NCBI GenBank assembly: GCA_947650285.1
Contig: CANTFL010001352.1
Location: 186,001-250,000 of the forward strand
Length of the DNA stretch: 64,000 nt
Origin: Hyaloperonospora brassicae
Lineage: Eukaryota > Oomycota > Peronosporomycetes > Peronosporales > Peronosporaceae
Direction of reading: 5' to 3'
Of the stretch, positions 42,194 to 54,775 are shown piece after piece. The notes below the pieces were generated by a model. It was not told the DNA's origin and searched no databases. It saw only the letters and a program-made list of their open reading frames with translations. A program made the translations under genes and the position numbers. Position 1 is the first letter of the stretch. Each line of letters begins with the position of its first letter.

Positions 42194-42727
42194 TGTAACG
42201 GGTTTACACGTCGACTACTAGTCGATAATAGGTGTGCTGCACACAAGGAATGGAACCCTTTTTCAAGTGATATTAGAACACAGTATCAATTGTTGAAGAC
42301 TGACGTCTGTTAACCATTGATTACGAGATCTTTTGAAAGGTTCATTTAGGAGATTTTCGAGTAGGTTAATTACGTTGTTCTAAGGTGTTCTTTTAGGTTA
42401 AAAGAAGAAATAAAGTTCAGTTCCCATTTCGATCCGATAGACACGTGTCTCTTTGAGGTGTCTTGTGATTGTTTGAGGAGATAGCAACACCTTGTTAAGG
42501 CGGCTACTTCTTGTGCACTCTGTGCGTTTGATTCATTAAATCGTTAGGTCCCCCTGGAACAGGGACCGTAAGCTCTCTGAGCTTTTTTGACTCTCTGGGT
42601 CGGGTTCTCGATTCCACATCTTGGATCTCTGAGCTGTCGACTCTTTAAGTCGGGCTCGTAAAACCAAAGTTGCTCGTAGAGAGTTAAGTCTTCCTCTGAC
42701 TTAAGGAGCTGTGTAGCCCAGCTATCA
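42194..42727 (+). repeat. 3' LTR of copy 2
   Basis: It is nearly identical to 35057-35589. Differences cluster in the first 40 bp and near the end, where the terminal palindrome TGTAGC/GCTACA is changed to TGTAGCCCAGCTATCA. The exact end is therefore uncertain by a few bases. Confidence 0.85.
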
Positions 42728-43320
42728 GTAACATTCCGTAGCCGAACATGTTCGGACGCTCGTACACCTGCGGCGGGGAGTCCTGCTGAGGAGATGACGC
42801 TGCGTGCATCAATGAGTGATGCTGTGGCGTCAGACGCGCACCGTGCGGCTGAGCGACGTAAAGTGGTACACGCCGAGGTCTTGCATGCGCTGGTGCGTGC
42901 GCGATACCGCGGGCTTCTATATTGGCGGTGTAAGCGCGTCGATAGTTATCGGTCAACCACGTATATTCGCCCCGGGGTTCGACAAGAAGATGCCACTCTA
43001 ATTAGCTCACATCATCCACTCCTCTTCGTCGCGCGCAGTCGCTGCAACGACTTAAGCACTACTGGGAGTTTGATCACGCCTACAGTGCTGAGGGGGTCTT
43101 GTAGTCACGCGTCTTGCTCTCGCCAGAAGACAAGTGTTTGACGGCTTCTGGCTTGTTTACGTACGAGAGCACACGCGCTGGATATCCACACCGTGGGGTA
43201 GCTCGCGCGACACCACCTGGATCCCTGCCGATCGCTTCATTAGCTCCTGATATTCGGCTTATAACCTGTTGGCACGTAGACGTGCAGCGCCGTAGAAGGT
43301 TGGTGAAGGATAATTAGATT
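42728..43320. other. GC-rich stub right of the retroelement
   Basis: This block is markedly richer in G+C than everything to its right and has frames of about 115 and 67 codons on the plus strand (from 42794 and 43114). I do not recognise a product. It may be the edge of another element into which copy 2 inserted. Confidence 0.4.
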
Positions 43321-43630
43321 TTTGTCCAGTAAATGTCTTCTCTTCTACTTGCTGAGGTACCAGGGTCAATTATACCACCCCTGTTATCGACCAGTCGTAC
43401 TGCTTTGAATCACAACAAATGACGCAAATCGAAACATCGCGCCAATTCTCTAACCTATCAAATAGCATATTGTGCGCTTACCTACACAAATCTCGTCGCC
43501 CTGTTTCAACAATGCCTCTCCGATATTAAGACGAAGTTTGACATCTACATCAACCGCATATCGGCCACACGAAGCCCGATACGAATCACAAACAGCTTTT
43601 GGGCGAAACGATGGTCGACGGCGATTCCAT

Positions 43631-43850
43631 CCCTGTCCTTGGCGATACGGGCTCACGACATGGTCGAACAGACTGTAAATGACATGGAGGTCGACAAATA
43701 GTTTAATACTTATCTATGCGTTACGAAGACTTACGGCATCGTCGAGCCGACTGCAAATGATATGAAGGCCGAAAGCGAGTCCAAACCGGTTCTGGGCGAT
43801 ACGAAGGCGTACGACATGGTCTTACTGACTGTAAATAATATGAAGGTCCT
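43631..43850 (+). repeat. Diverged direct repeats of about 65-70 bp
   Basis: 43631-43694 and 43784-43850 share (C/T)CT(G)GGCGATACG..GG(C)..ACGACATGGTC..AC(A/T)GACTGTAAAT.A.ATG.AGGTC, and 43741-43770 is a partial third copy. They could be remains of a repetitive coding sequence. Confidence 0.5.
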
Positions 43851-43862
43851 CGGATCCGTTAA

Positions 43863-44044
43863 AGACTAGTGGTGAAGGCGGAGGAAGCTAGATCCATAAA
43901 AAGTAAGAACGAAGTTGATGATGTGCTACGGATTGATGCATCTTTATCTTCGCTGGTCAAAATGGGCCTTTCTACGGAGGACCTCCGCACTACGCTTCTC
44001 AAGCTCCCCCATTTTGGCACATATTCCCGTCATGTTGTACTATA
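43863..44044 (+). other. Short open frame, possible effector-domain remnant
   Basis: About 60 codons are open after a TAA. The product includes EVDDVLRIDASLSSL and LLKLPHFGTYSRHVVL, loosely like the (V/A)DDVFxxLxL...LF..P.F..W..Y pattern of RXLR effector WY modules. There is no signal peptide or start, and the resemblance is weak. Confidence 0.2.
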
Positions 44045-47000
44045 ACGCCCGTACAGTAAGGACAATGGTTGACGCATACTCGTTGTGCATATTTAAAATG
44101 GACAGAGAGGCTGAGCTGAATCAAATAATGTAAGCCATGAGACTAACGGCTTGAAAATATACACTAGATGGTGTCGTCGTGCGTTCAGTGCGACGCAAAT
44201 AGTCAGTTTCAATTAAGACATCGCGTGCCCACGTATAAATTGCAAGATGATTTGTAGGCTGTCACATAGTCGAGCAGCGTGGTATTTGAACTGAATTTTT
44301 CTTTAGACCATCTTTTCTGGTTGTTGCGTAAACGCGAATAAAAGTACAAAAATCGATTTGGATCATACGTCTCTGTCGTCAAAAGTTAGATCGTCAACGA
44401 TCCGTTTCCGAATTTCTTTGCGCTCAGGGTAAATTCCTGAGCTAGCGAGCCGAGGCTGACTAATTTGACGACATAAAGGTGTCGGGAGCCACAATAGCAC
44501 TGTACCTAGTTTCTTGAAGCGGAAAAAAAGCCTCTTTGTATTGATGTGACAAATTGCTACTCACTGACACTATGTAATCGTGACACTTTGCCTACGATAC
44601 CAACGACACACTGTATCTCAATTAGCAAGACCGTGACCAATACATTGATCGTAATTATATCAGTGACGGCCTTCGTACAGCTTCATCAGCCATAAATTTG
44701 AACTAAGACATACTTTCGCAACCAATTACCTCACAATACTATCTTTATGCGGTTTCCTCAACACCAGATCGATGTAGGCTTGGGCTTCATCCTTAACAAG
44801 CCCCTGGCTACTACACAACAAAAGTGCTATGACTTCTCGATTACCTTACTGGGTCGTGTTATATATATCTGGGTTTATAGAATCGATTAAGACTCTGCTG
44901 GCCGGCAACGTGGTCGCGGTGCATCGGAGAATACCAGCTAACATAATGCCCGTTTCACAACAGCAAAAATAGTCGAGTCGTTGCAGCTAGGATGATACGA
45001 AAGGCTGAAAGAACGCGGGATGCTTGGATGACCGAGTGTATTGCCGAGGTCTTTTAATTTTAAAGCAATTCATGGGCAATAAATTAAACCTCGATATGTG
45101 GCGGCGCTCGTAGTACTATGTTCTGAGGATCACCAAGCGCCTATATACCAGGCGTACTAGACTTTACAGGAGTTGCAATCTTTTCCGGGGCAACACGGCC
45201 GAGGAGTTTTCTTTTGAATCCGAATTTGTCGCCATGTAGACGGAACTAGCTTTGTATCAGGGGTGACGGACGTCCTAGGCAGTAGAGTGAATCTTACAAT
45301 TTAAACGACAGTAATAGCTCGTAAAGTTTTTTGGTGAATGCGAGAGGCCGCACTACACTTAAAAGTGACGACTTTGGCGTAAGAGCTGTCGGCCACTTCC
45401 GGTATGGCTAGACCTAAATCTACAAAACGGGAAAACCCCGCAGCTACTAGTGAATAATATTCCACGATTGGCTACATGAACGGATCTCGATCTGTGTTCT
45501 TTTGATCATCACGACACTATTCAAATCCATTCATGTAGAACAACGACTACAATGGTCGACTTGTGCCACCCTGTAGAAGCATCGAGTCTCCGTAAACCAT
45601 GAATTCATACACTTTGCACTCAAAGGGTCGCACGGTATACATGCCGGTGCCGCGTCGTGACAAATCGTGGCAGTAGGTCTCGCTAATAAACATATTCTTG
45701 TTTTTTACACGATGTTTCGCGTAAGATGGACTTACTGTTTTATACTAATATAGATGGCACGACGTGCTCGACCCTCGAGACATTATCAGGACACATCGCG
45801 ATCCCAACTAGAAATTTAGACTCCAATCCTGATTGAAACTAAGAAAACACGTCGAGCTCACGCGACATTGCTACGAGCGATGGGATCAGTTTGTCTTATA
45901 TGGAATGTTACAGCTTATACGCTTCTCCGACTTGCTGCATGCTATGTACTTTCTACTAGTGTCAAAAACTCTGACGACCATTTTATGACGTTAGTGTTAA
46001 CATTATCCGAGTGACTAAGCTGCCAGCATACATTGCATGCTATTGCGACGTACAACATAGTGCATACCACATTCTCCGCAAAGTCTCACTGCGTTAACAA
46101 AAAAATAAAGACCGAATTTACTGCAAGCATTCGTTTTAGCACTCAACTATTGCAACTGCAACAGATCGGATGTTCAAGGTTTTGATACTGAGCGTAGGTA
46201 ATGTTATGTTAGCTTCCATGACAATAAGATTCAGCTCATCTAACAATCGAACATGTACATATTTTATAGTATCGATTTAAGCTGAATCATTATAAAACAT
46301 ATGTTAAGTTGTTATAGTGTCGATGTCAATATATAATTATCGTATTAATTGAGGTCCTTATCTCACGTGCTTTGTACACCAGCCCGATCCTATAATTCTC
46401 TATAACAGAAATGTAGCTTATGCCGCGACTGACGGCCATGCTGCATATAAAATTAAGTGGCCTGATTCCTCACTTTTTGGTGACTGCGAATGGTTGTACG
46501 AGATATTTGACCAACAATTATCGCCACGCAAGACCTTAGTTTTAACCTGTTGACTAGGAGCGCCGCTCTGTTGGTGCGGAAGTTGAAGATGTCAAGAGAA
46601 GTTCCTTGATTGTTCCATCGATCGCAGACACATGAAGCCATCACAGCTTGGATACATACTAAACTGAGTTAGCACTTGCGGGAATGTATACATGGCGAAT
46701 AAGTGCACTAGCGACAACACGGGTAGTGAAAAAACGGATGCAGCTTTTATACTAAGATCAATCTTACTTCGGCATTTGCATCCAGCAACCAATCCCAAAC
46801 TAACATAAACGCAAGGTACAGTTCGGTCGGTCTAGACGGATAGGACGCATCAGCATAGCCCATTGCTAAATGTTTCGCAACGAGAACTTTTTCACCGTTC
46901 CTAAAGTCAAAATCCGCACAAACGTCCAGACGTCGAACAAGATACAAGAGCAAGAAATGCTGCTGGAATTATCGCTCTTTTTCACTGTATTCGGCTTCCT

Positions 47001-50000
47001 AATTAAATCCAATATACATTTGATCACAGCATGTTAGTGTGTTATTCGTTGGTTGCAATGGGGTGAGCCTGTTACATATCATAAATAAAAAATATATGAG
47101 CGTAAATAGTAATTTACAACCTATAATGTATCCATATAATCTGCTTAACTAAAAATTGATGCAATTTGATCTCCATCGATACTATTCAATTTGGCTCTGC
47201 TTATTAGTTAATATGAGCTATGATATTTTGATTATATTAACAATATTTTTCGCTATGCGCGCGCTGTGGGTAGTATGCAAGACCTAGATAGAAGCGTAAA
47301 CTTAAGTTCAGCCTAAGTAATACAAAATAAAGTTTAATTGACAGAAGGCTAAGCATATTATGTACAATTCTACTTCCCCCCTACTCCAAGCTTCCTTTGT
47401 TCAGCTCTCTCTCTCTCGCTTCTTTTAGCGCTCACGAGTACATGACTCCCAAGAGCGCACATGCTTGTATACCATTCCAATTAAGAGCTTTCAGCAAACA
47501 GGTAAGACGTGTGCCCTGTTGCATCGGTGGCGCATGTCGTGTCATGGATGATTGAATGCGTTGACCGGTCAGGGTACGCACATGCAGCATTCAATCACTA
47601 AGCTACAGCGTCTCAACGTCTTGTTCCTGGCCAAGTGTCATTTTAATTTTCGATGTGCATATTCGTCCTGTCTTAATATTAAAATTTTTATTAGTGCATG
47701 TACAAGCAATAGCACAAACATTTATCGATGTTGTAGACAGGTTTTGTGGAGGTGCATATCAGTACATAAACCAGAAATTTTTGCGAGTTATAATAATGAA
47801 CCTTCGAAGTGATTGAGCTAGTGAAAAAACTATTGGCAAGGAGACCGTATCATTTTGACATCCTTAATTTGAGCATTGCCCTAGGCGGCGCGCAGATTTC
47901 ATAACGGACGTAGAATAGCCATATTGAGATAGCTATCTTATATTTCTATTTAAGATCAGAATGCTGTGGGCTGAATCCTGCGAAATGCTTTTACATACAA
48001 TAATGATGCTCACATAGACTGTTCTTTAACTAAAGAAGAAGAGAAATATTGAGGTATATTCGGACACACTTCCGACCTACTATACCGGGATCTCTAGCCA
48101 CTCCCCGGCGACGTGTGATTGTACCACACCTTCTCGGGTTTTGATTACGTACCTCCATATAACGGTGTCAGTGCTCTTTCACTCGGCTACCGTGTTAGGA
48201 AATACCTAAATTCAAAGAGAGAATTTGGGTTCACAACACAAACAAGTGGGCTAGTTAAATGTTATAAACGACGGCGGTTAAAGAGTAGGTGAGTATGGAT
48301 ATAGTCGATTTTTTGAACGTTTAGACTCTTTTAATCACGATGTGTCATATCGATTCAGCATGTTGATTAGTCGCTACGTATTAATATATATTTTTAGTAT
48401 CACCTCTGCCTGTAATGGCTCGTGCCAGAGTCAGAAAACTCCAGATGACCCATTATGCCTAAGCTTCTGATAAGATGCGATCCTATGCCACATCTAATAT
48501 TAGTTTGAGAATGTTAGTAAATTGGAGTTACATATGATGACACCATTATTTTAGAGCTTCGGAATGTACACGTTTTATCAAAATTTCAGACTGACAATGG
48601 CGTTTAGTTGTATTAGAAAAGGCATATTGAATGTTACAGAAAGCTTGTTATCGATTTGTTCAGCAACATCCGCATATACGATCCACATAGACATTTCTGT
48701 AATAATTCATTGAGATACACCGACCATTAGGTGCCCGCCGATTGATTAAAAGGTTTAAGCATGGTGATAAGTCGAAGAAGGTGAAGCTGAACGCGCCTCT
48801 CTTTCTGTGCTGATCAATAGTTGAAACCAATAATGAACAATAATTTCGATTCGGTATTTACTGATGTCCACGCTTGCATGAACTTAGCCTATGATAAACG
48901 TTGGGTATGAAGTTAAGAATCCGAATGGAGTTTCAGTGTCAACATTGGCCGCCCTAAAAGCCGTCATATCAACAGGAGACATCGAAAACTAACTTAGGAC
49001 AGAAATATAATCATCAATTTTTGTGCCGTACTATACAGTGTTGAGAACTAGATTTAAGTAGGTACCATCGTATATGAAGCCGATTAACATTTTTAATAGT
49101 TACGGCTGTGTGAGAGATGTGATCCAACAATTTTTTAGTTGTAATTCAATAAAAGGAGTTTTTATATCACAACAGTGTCTATCGTGGTACCCCTATCACA
49201 GGCAAGTATGGCAACCAAATTTAGTGCTGCTTCATGTCCGGTGAAAATGATCATACAAAAAAGCAAGCACCTCATTGAAATCATATCCGGTAAAATGATC
49301 AGACCAAAATTATGAGCTCCTAGGCCCTGTAGGAGTACGAATGAGTGAAGGCTAGACATGGCGCGCTAAGGCATTCACCAGATTATATCTTAAGAATGCT
49401 TAAGCCAGCATTTAAATTTAGTCTACAGCAAATGGACAATATTGCGTTAACGCGCCAGATGACTCTGAAGTTGTCTGAGCTAGCGTTTGGTGTACTTCTG
49501 TGTCAATATTGTTTCGGTCATTACATCAAAAAAAATTATCCGGATTGTTTCAGCTGTCGTACCAAATGCGAAATCCCACCACCCATATAGATGCTTGTAT
49601 TAAGTTATACCTCCGTATTTAACCGATGTTTTACATAGAAGAAAATAATATTGATGTACCGCTATTAAAAAGGGCATCAAAAAGTAAGAGGGCGGTCCGT
49701 AATTTTCGGGCTTGTGCCTGATACAATACGATTCACCATAATATATACCGGATCAGCAGGATGGTATAGGGGATAAAGCTGACAAATGCACATCCAACAG
49801 AAGGTTGAAAAGATTGTGACACGAGCGTTTCGTGCAGCCCGGTACTTAAAAAGGTGCAATTTAGGCTAGACAAAGTCCAAGAGATATGTGGCTACTATCT
49901 GAGCTACGATTCATGAAAAAAACCGCTTTATGTAATCTGATGCAATGGTCGGCGAATGCTATATGTTCAATGCTCTGATATTGTGACTAATATTTGGCCT

Positions 50001-51529
50001 CGAGGACAAAGCTAATCTATATTTTTGCTCCTTAGAATTCATTTTGTTCGACCAGTCCATGGGGTAAATGTGCTATAGCGATTTAATTGAGTCGTCATTA
50101 CCATCTGTCGATGCAAGAGGTGACTTTTCACGTCGACAGACTTGATAATTTACGGAGAGGGGTGCTATGACTCGTGTGCTTGATTTCTTTCTTCTGTTCA
50201 CTCTATCGATATGTATGTTTAAGCTGGCTGCAGCGCTTCACTAATGTCACAGAATATATCGATATCAGTTGTGGCTATGTCTCAGGATGGTTAAACGCTG
50301 TGTGGAGATCTAGAAGCGGTGATATTTTAATGAATAATTTGTTCTATGTACAATTACTCGGCTTCTATAGATATCTGAGTCCCCTTAATCTAGTCTAGCA
50401 TTCTCTTATAACGACCCTATGACTGCTTAGACATCTCGCTATTGTGGATTTGCGCGTTGTAACTTGTGATGAAAATTTTCAAATTTGATGCGTCAGTTTA
50501 TTCGATATAATCGCCGCATTTACACATTTTATGCTTACTTACGCACAATACTATATTCCACTTTCTCATTTTGACTATCAAAACGAATATTTCGATCTGA
50601 TTTGTCAGCATGATCGAACTTGTCGATTCGGTAATTTTTTTGCGTTCAAAGTCAAAAAAGTATTGTAATAGACCTCTACCATCTAATTAGGACAGTCCGA
50701 GAATTCAAATTTATTTGATATTAAGTCTCGCCGATCATTCTACGATTGAAATATAATAAAAACTAATCTTAAGAAGAGGAAGGTTTGTCGTTTAAGTGCA
50801 AGTTTAGGTGACAACTATATATTACAAGCCCAAGTACTAAGAAACTTCAAAATATGCCATTACTATTAGCCGGATATCATTAGGACTGAAATTGGGATTT
50901 CATATTCTTCTCTCTAAGTTGTATACATCGTTTGTTCCTGTACATACGTGTCAAAAATGGGTGTCGAATGCTGTGATATTAACGCCAGAAACCAATAGTT
51001 TTGTATTAATAAGTATGCATTCAGATATTATAGCCAATACTTAATGTGTATCAATTGAACCAAAAGGAGTCAGTTTAAACGTATTTAACTGGACTGCTAA
51101 TTCATAAAGATTTAATGGGTACCAAATTTATTTCTGTCGAACGTGTTTCAATAAACAGTTTGATTCATCATACGCGTAAGCAACTTTATAACAAATTAGG
51201 ATAATTCTGTTTTAGGCATGATTGCGAAAACTTATCAGCTATGTGTAAGTATATTTGACGAGATACCTCTATGACCCGAAATTTTTACACTTTTATGATT
51301 CTTCCCAGTTTCCGGGCTTAATACACGCGGATGTAGGCAAACCTATCATCAATGGCCTACTTCCGATCCCTCATTATATAAATTGATATCCACAATTCAA
51401 AGTCGGTAGCTGAACCACTGGATCGATCCTACTCTTTCTTCGTACTTCATAAATTAGATCAAAATACTACATTTAATTTCTTAAGAATTGCAATTTCCTC
51501 CTTACAGTTTTGCTTTTTATCAAACTATA
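44045..51529. other. AT-rich gene-less stretch
   Basis: This 7.5-kb stretch of AT-rich DNA has only frames below about 90 codons in all directions and no recognisable domain, tRNA or repeat array. A cluster of three overlapping short minus-strand frames at 46453-46953 is protein-like in composition but unrecognised. Confidence 0.55.
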
Positions 51530-51652
51530 GCAAGCTCCACCACACCACACTTTTACTAAGTTACACCATATATACAATAACTACCACCACACCACACTAC
51601 ACCACAACATTACGCTTCACCACCACACCCACCTCCACACCACAGTACACCA
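51530..51652 (+). repeat. ACCACACC-rich array
   Basis: This is an imperfect simple-sequence array of CCACCACACCACAC-type units, with AGCAAGCTCCACCACACC at its left end. Its reverse complement resembles 52701-52858. Confidence 0.65.
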
Positions 51653-52700
51653 TTACAGTACAATTTACATTGTCAATTTACACAGCATTCTTAATACCTT
51701 AAACAAATCACAGGAAATGTTGACGGTCATATTCCGTCAAGTATGAGGCACCTGCCGTAACGCAAGCGCAAAACGATACCATAAATGTTCGAGCACATGT
51801 TCGCACGGCGATAAACCATCATCGTGTAAAAATTGATCCGAGTCCGCCGAGAACCAACTGCATCGGTCAGCGACAGTGAGCTAGGCCACCCTCTTGCGTC
51901 CACCAATGAAGCGCTGTCGGTCATGTATACCACTAAGGTTTATCCAATAGATATCTTGATTGCTCGATCATGTTTACAATATAGAAAACAGATATAAAAC
52001 TCATTTGACGGTTTATGATATAGCGATGAATAATATAAGTGTCCATTCATTCTTACAGCACATTACACAGCGAAATTGTGACGTTGCTGCTGTGTAGCCT
52101 CTGGCTTGCCATTTAACGAGTATTTGTACGTTTAGATATCGATAAACCGTCAGGTGGTTTACGTTAAGCCGTCGGACCCTAACGCGCCTTGTAAAGTCGA
52201 GCGATTACCCCACATTGTTTAAATTTGTATCAAAAGCGTACTGGCCGATACCCTGCATCCCGCCGGACAACTTCAGCAAAGATATTTCGGCAATGTTTTT
52301 TCATAACCTACACATGATTCAGTTAGGAAACAAACTGTAGTGCTGATATGGCTTGGAGATGATGCAAAAACTAAGAAAATTGCTATCTTCACAACACATT
52401 TTACTATTTATACCTCATTTCAAGAAGCTATCTATTGTTCCGCTAAGTTTGAATTGATTCAATCCACCCACAGTCGGTCAAATTCATCCCGCTTTATATT
52501 GTTCTTGTTTATTTCAACGAATGACTCTTGCGTTCGAAATCAACCATCAAGGTCATAAACTACTTCCACACGCGGATGGGTGAGCGTTTAACCTGTTCAT
52601 TTAATTGTAATGCAAAACCTGCCTCCAGTCCAAACTTCTTGACATGATCTATTATCGCAGATAAATTTGAAAAAACGGATTGTGTTTTTCATTTAGCCGT

Positions 52701-52858
52701 GATATGGTGTTGTGGTAAGATCGTGTGGTGCTGTGGTGCTGTGTTGTTTATAAAAAAGTTACAATGTGCTTCTACTTGTAAAGTGTGTTGTAACTTGCTA
52801 AATAGGTGATGTGATGGAGCTTGCTAAGTGTGGTGGAGACTACAAAGCTTGTGGTGGA
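52701..52858 (-). repeat. GTGGTG-rich array, inverted relative to 51530-51652
   Basis: It contains GTGGTGCTGTGGTGCTGTG and, further right, TGTAACTTGCTAAATAGG and TGGAGCTTGCTAAGTG, which match the reverse complement of the left array (TGGAGCTTGCT, GTAACTTAGTAAA). Confidence 0.6.
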
Positions 52859-52865
52859 AATAGCA

Positions 52866-54556
52866 ATCCTCTATATACATAGTCACAATTTAAAAATCCT
52901 GTCATAAGCTAATACTGTAAACGGCTTTATATGCCCTTTAGGTTAAATATACGTAACATTAAAATCAGGTTAACCTTCATCAAACAATAACTACCCAATT
53001 TTAACCGGAGTTACCAATCGTCAATTCTTATCAGTCTAAATTAATATGAGTTTACCTAGCGCGTTTTTTGTTGCAGATAGAATAATCGAGTGAATGATCT
53101 CGCATTAATAATTTAAGCAATGGCGTTCGGACTTCTAGTAACCTGACAAACCTTCGTTTTTTAACCAAAGACCTGCTGGGTCAACTCATATTCTAGACCG
53201 AGTAGACCCGAGCGATGGTGGCTGGTTCCTATTTATATTGACATATTTATACAATTATTTTTACTTCACGCATACATCAAATCGTGTCGCATCTGTCTAT
53301 AAAGTTATAATGGCGAGTTGATGTGTATTCGCAATCCAGCTTGGGGTAAACCGGGTATTTACCGCATAGTTGTCTGATGTATATGTGTGGATGCTCTGTG
53401 TCGTTGCTACTAATACTCTATTGATGATGCCGAAATAACTCAGTCTATAATGAAAAAGATAGTATATATATATATGGCGACCTTGATTGCGTGTTGTGCA
53501 TCAAGGCGATGCAAATATATCAAACGTACCTTTGAATATCGGATCTCTTCATGGAAGTACGAATAGTGACGACGTAGCGGAGTCTGATTACTCGCAACTG
53601 AATGTCATTTAAAAGAATCGTCGAACTTTTGTATATCGCAGGAAAATGTGGCGCTTGAGCTGATAGCACATTCCCTGCCAGCTCAAATTCACTTCTTAGA
53701 ATCATAAATAGAGTGCTTGATCCTTGTGATATCAGAAACAACTTGACATGAATCACAGACAAAATATAATTCGCGATTGTAGCGTCTATTCGATACCGAG
53801 AGTCAAAAGCGGTAGCCTAGGTCAAAACTTTGTTTGACTGTTGAGATTGTGACCAAGCGCTTCAATTACTTTCGCAAGTCTAAGTTTACAAACAGTTCCT
53901 TAGCATACTATATACCCGGGTATTGCGACTGCCGTGGGGCTGATAGCGCAAAGAGAAACAAGCATTACCCGCTCGACATTAGTAACTCAGCAAAAAGTTC
54001 ATCATCGCTGCTGAATGACTTTATCACCCTACACATTTCACAAACAAGCAGGTCTTCGAGTTAAAAAGTTGTACAACACTTAACAATTTAATGACTGCCA
54101 GCGTAATACCTACGAGATAAACGTCGATACAGATACGAAGATCAAAAAGCAGCGCTGCGTTCTCTTTTAAAAACCACAAACGCATCCGCACTTTATCCTA
54201 TTAATTCCATGCAATTCTTACTATAGATGCTTTTAGCCTATGAAGCAAATAGAAGAGTTTTGGCTATGTCGCATATTGCATATACTTTAACTAGGAAAGA
54301 TAATCTTGCAAGTAGATAATCTTGCTTTTTTTGCTCTTATGATGTTGTGGTGAAGTGCTTTCGATAAAAAATAGACCCAGAGGTCGGTACGGTGAAGGGA
54401 CAAGAGGCCACCCACAGGGTAGGGTTGTCTGAAGGTTAAGGGGACTTGAAAAGTTGTTGGCCCTTCATTGGAGAGGAACCCGAAGAATCAATGAAAGGGA
54501 ATACCGTTTCAAGTAAATTGGTTTAGCGTGACTGGCAGAATATGACTGCGGTACCT
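52866..54556. other. AT-rich gene-less stretch
   Basis: No supportable gene. A short TA dinucleotide run occurs near 53463-53476. Confidence 0.5.
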
Positions 54557-54775
54557 CACTTGTAGACCCGTTAGATCATTGGTAGACCCGGTACCTTAAG
54601 GTTAGACAAGGATCACTCATTGATAGAACCGGTCCCTTATGGTTAGACAAGGGTCACGCATTGGTAGACCCGGTCCATCACCGGTATACTTGAGACTCTC
54701 GTTGGTAGACTCAGTTTCTCTTCAGTGGACCTGTGTCCCTCACCAATAGACCTACTTTCTCACCGGTAGACCAGA
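54557..54775 (+). repeat. Degenerate minisatellite
   Basis: About nine imperfect units of the type CATTGGTAGACCCGGTCCCT (18-28 bp) run in tandem. The core GGTAGACC recurs at variable spacing, and the right-hand units are more decayed. Confidence 0.7.

Larger units (their letters stand above)
35057..42727 (+). mobile_element. Ty3/gypsy chromovirus (copy 2), full length, defective
   Basis: The order is 5' LTR, candidate primer-binding site, gag, protease, reverse transcriptase, RNase H, integrase, chromodomain, antisense ORF, polypurine-like tract, 3' LTR. RT-RNaseH before integrase places it in Ty3/gypsy, and the chromodomain in chromoviruses. The LTRs differ by roughly a dozen substitutions by eye, suggesting a fairly recent insertion, but pol carries at least six in-frame stops and a frameshift. 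No target-site duplication is visible: the flanks end ...CCCAC and begin GTAAC. Confidence 0.9.
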
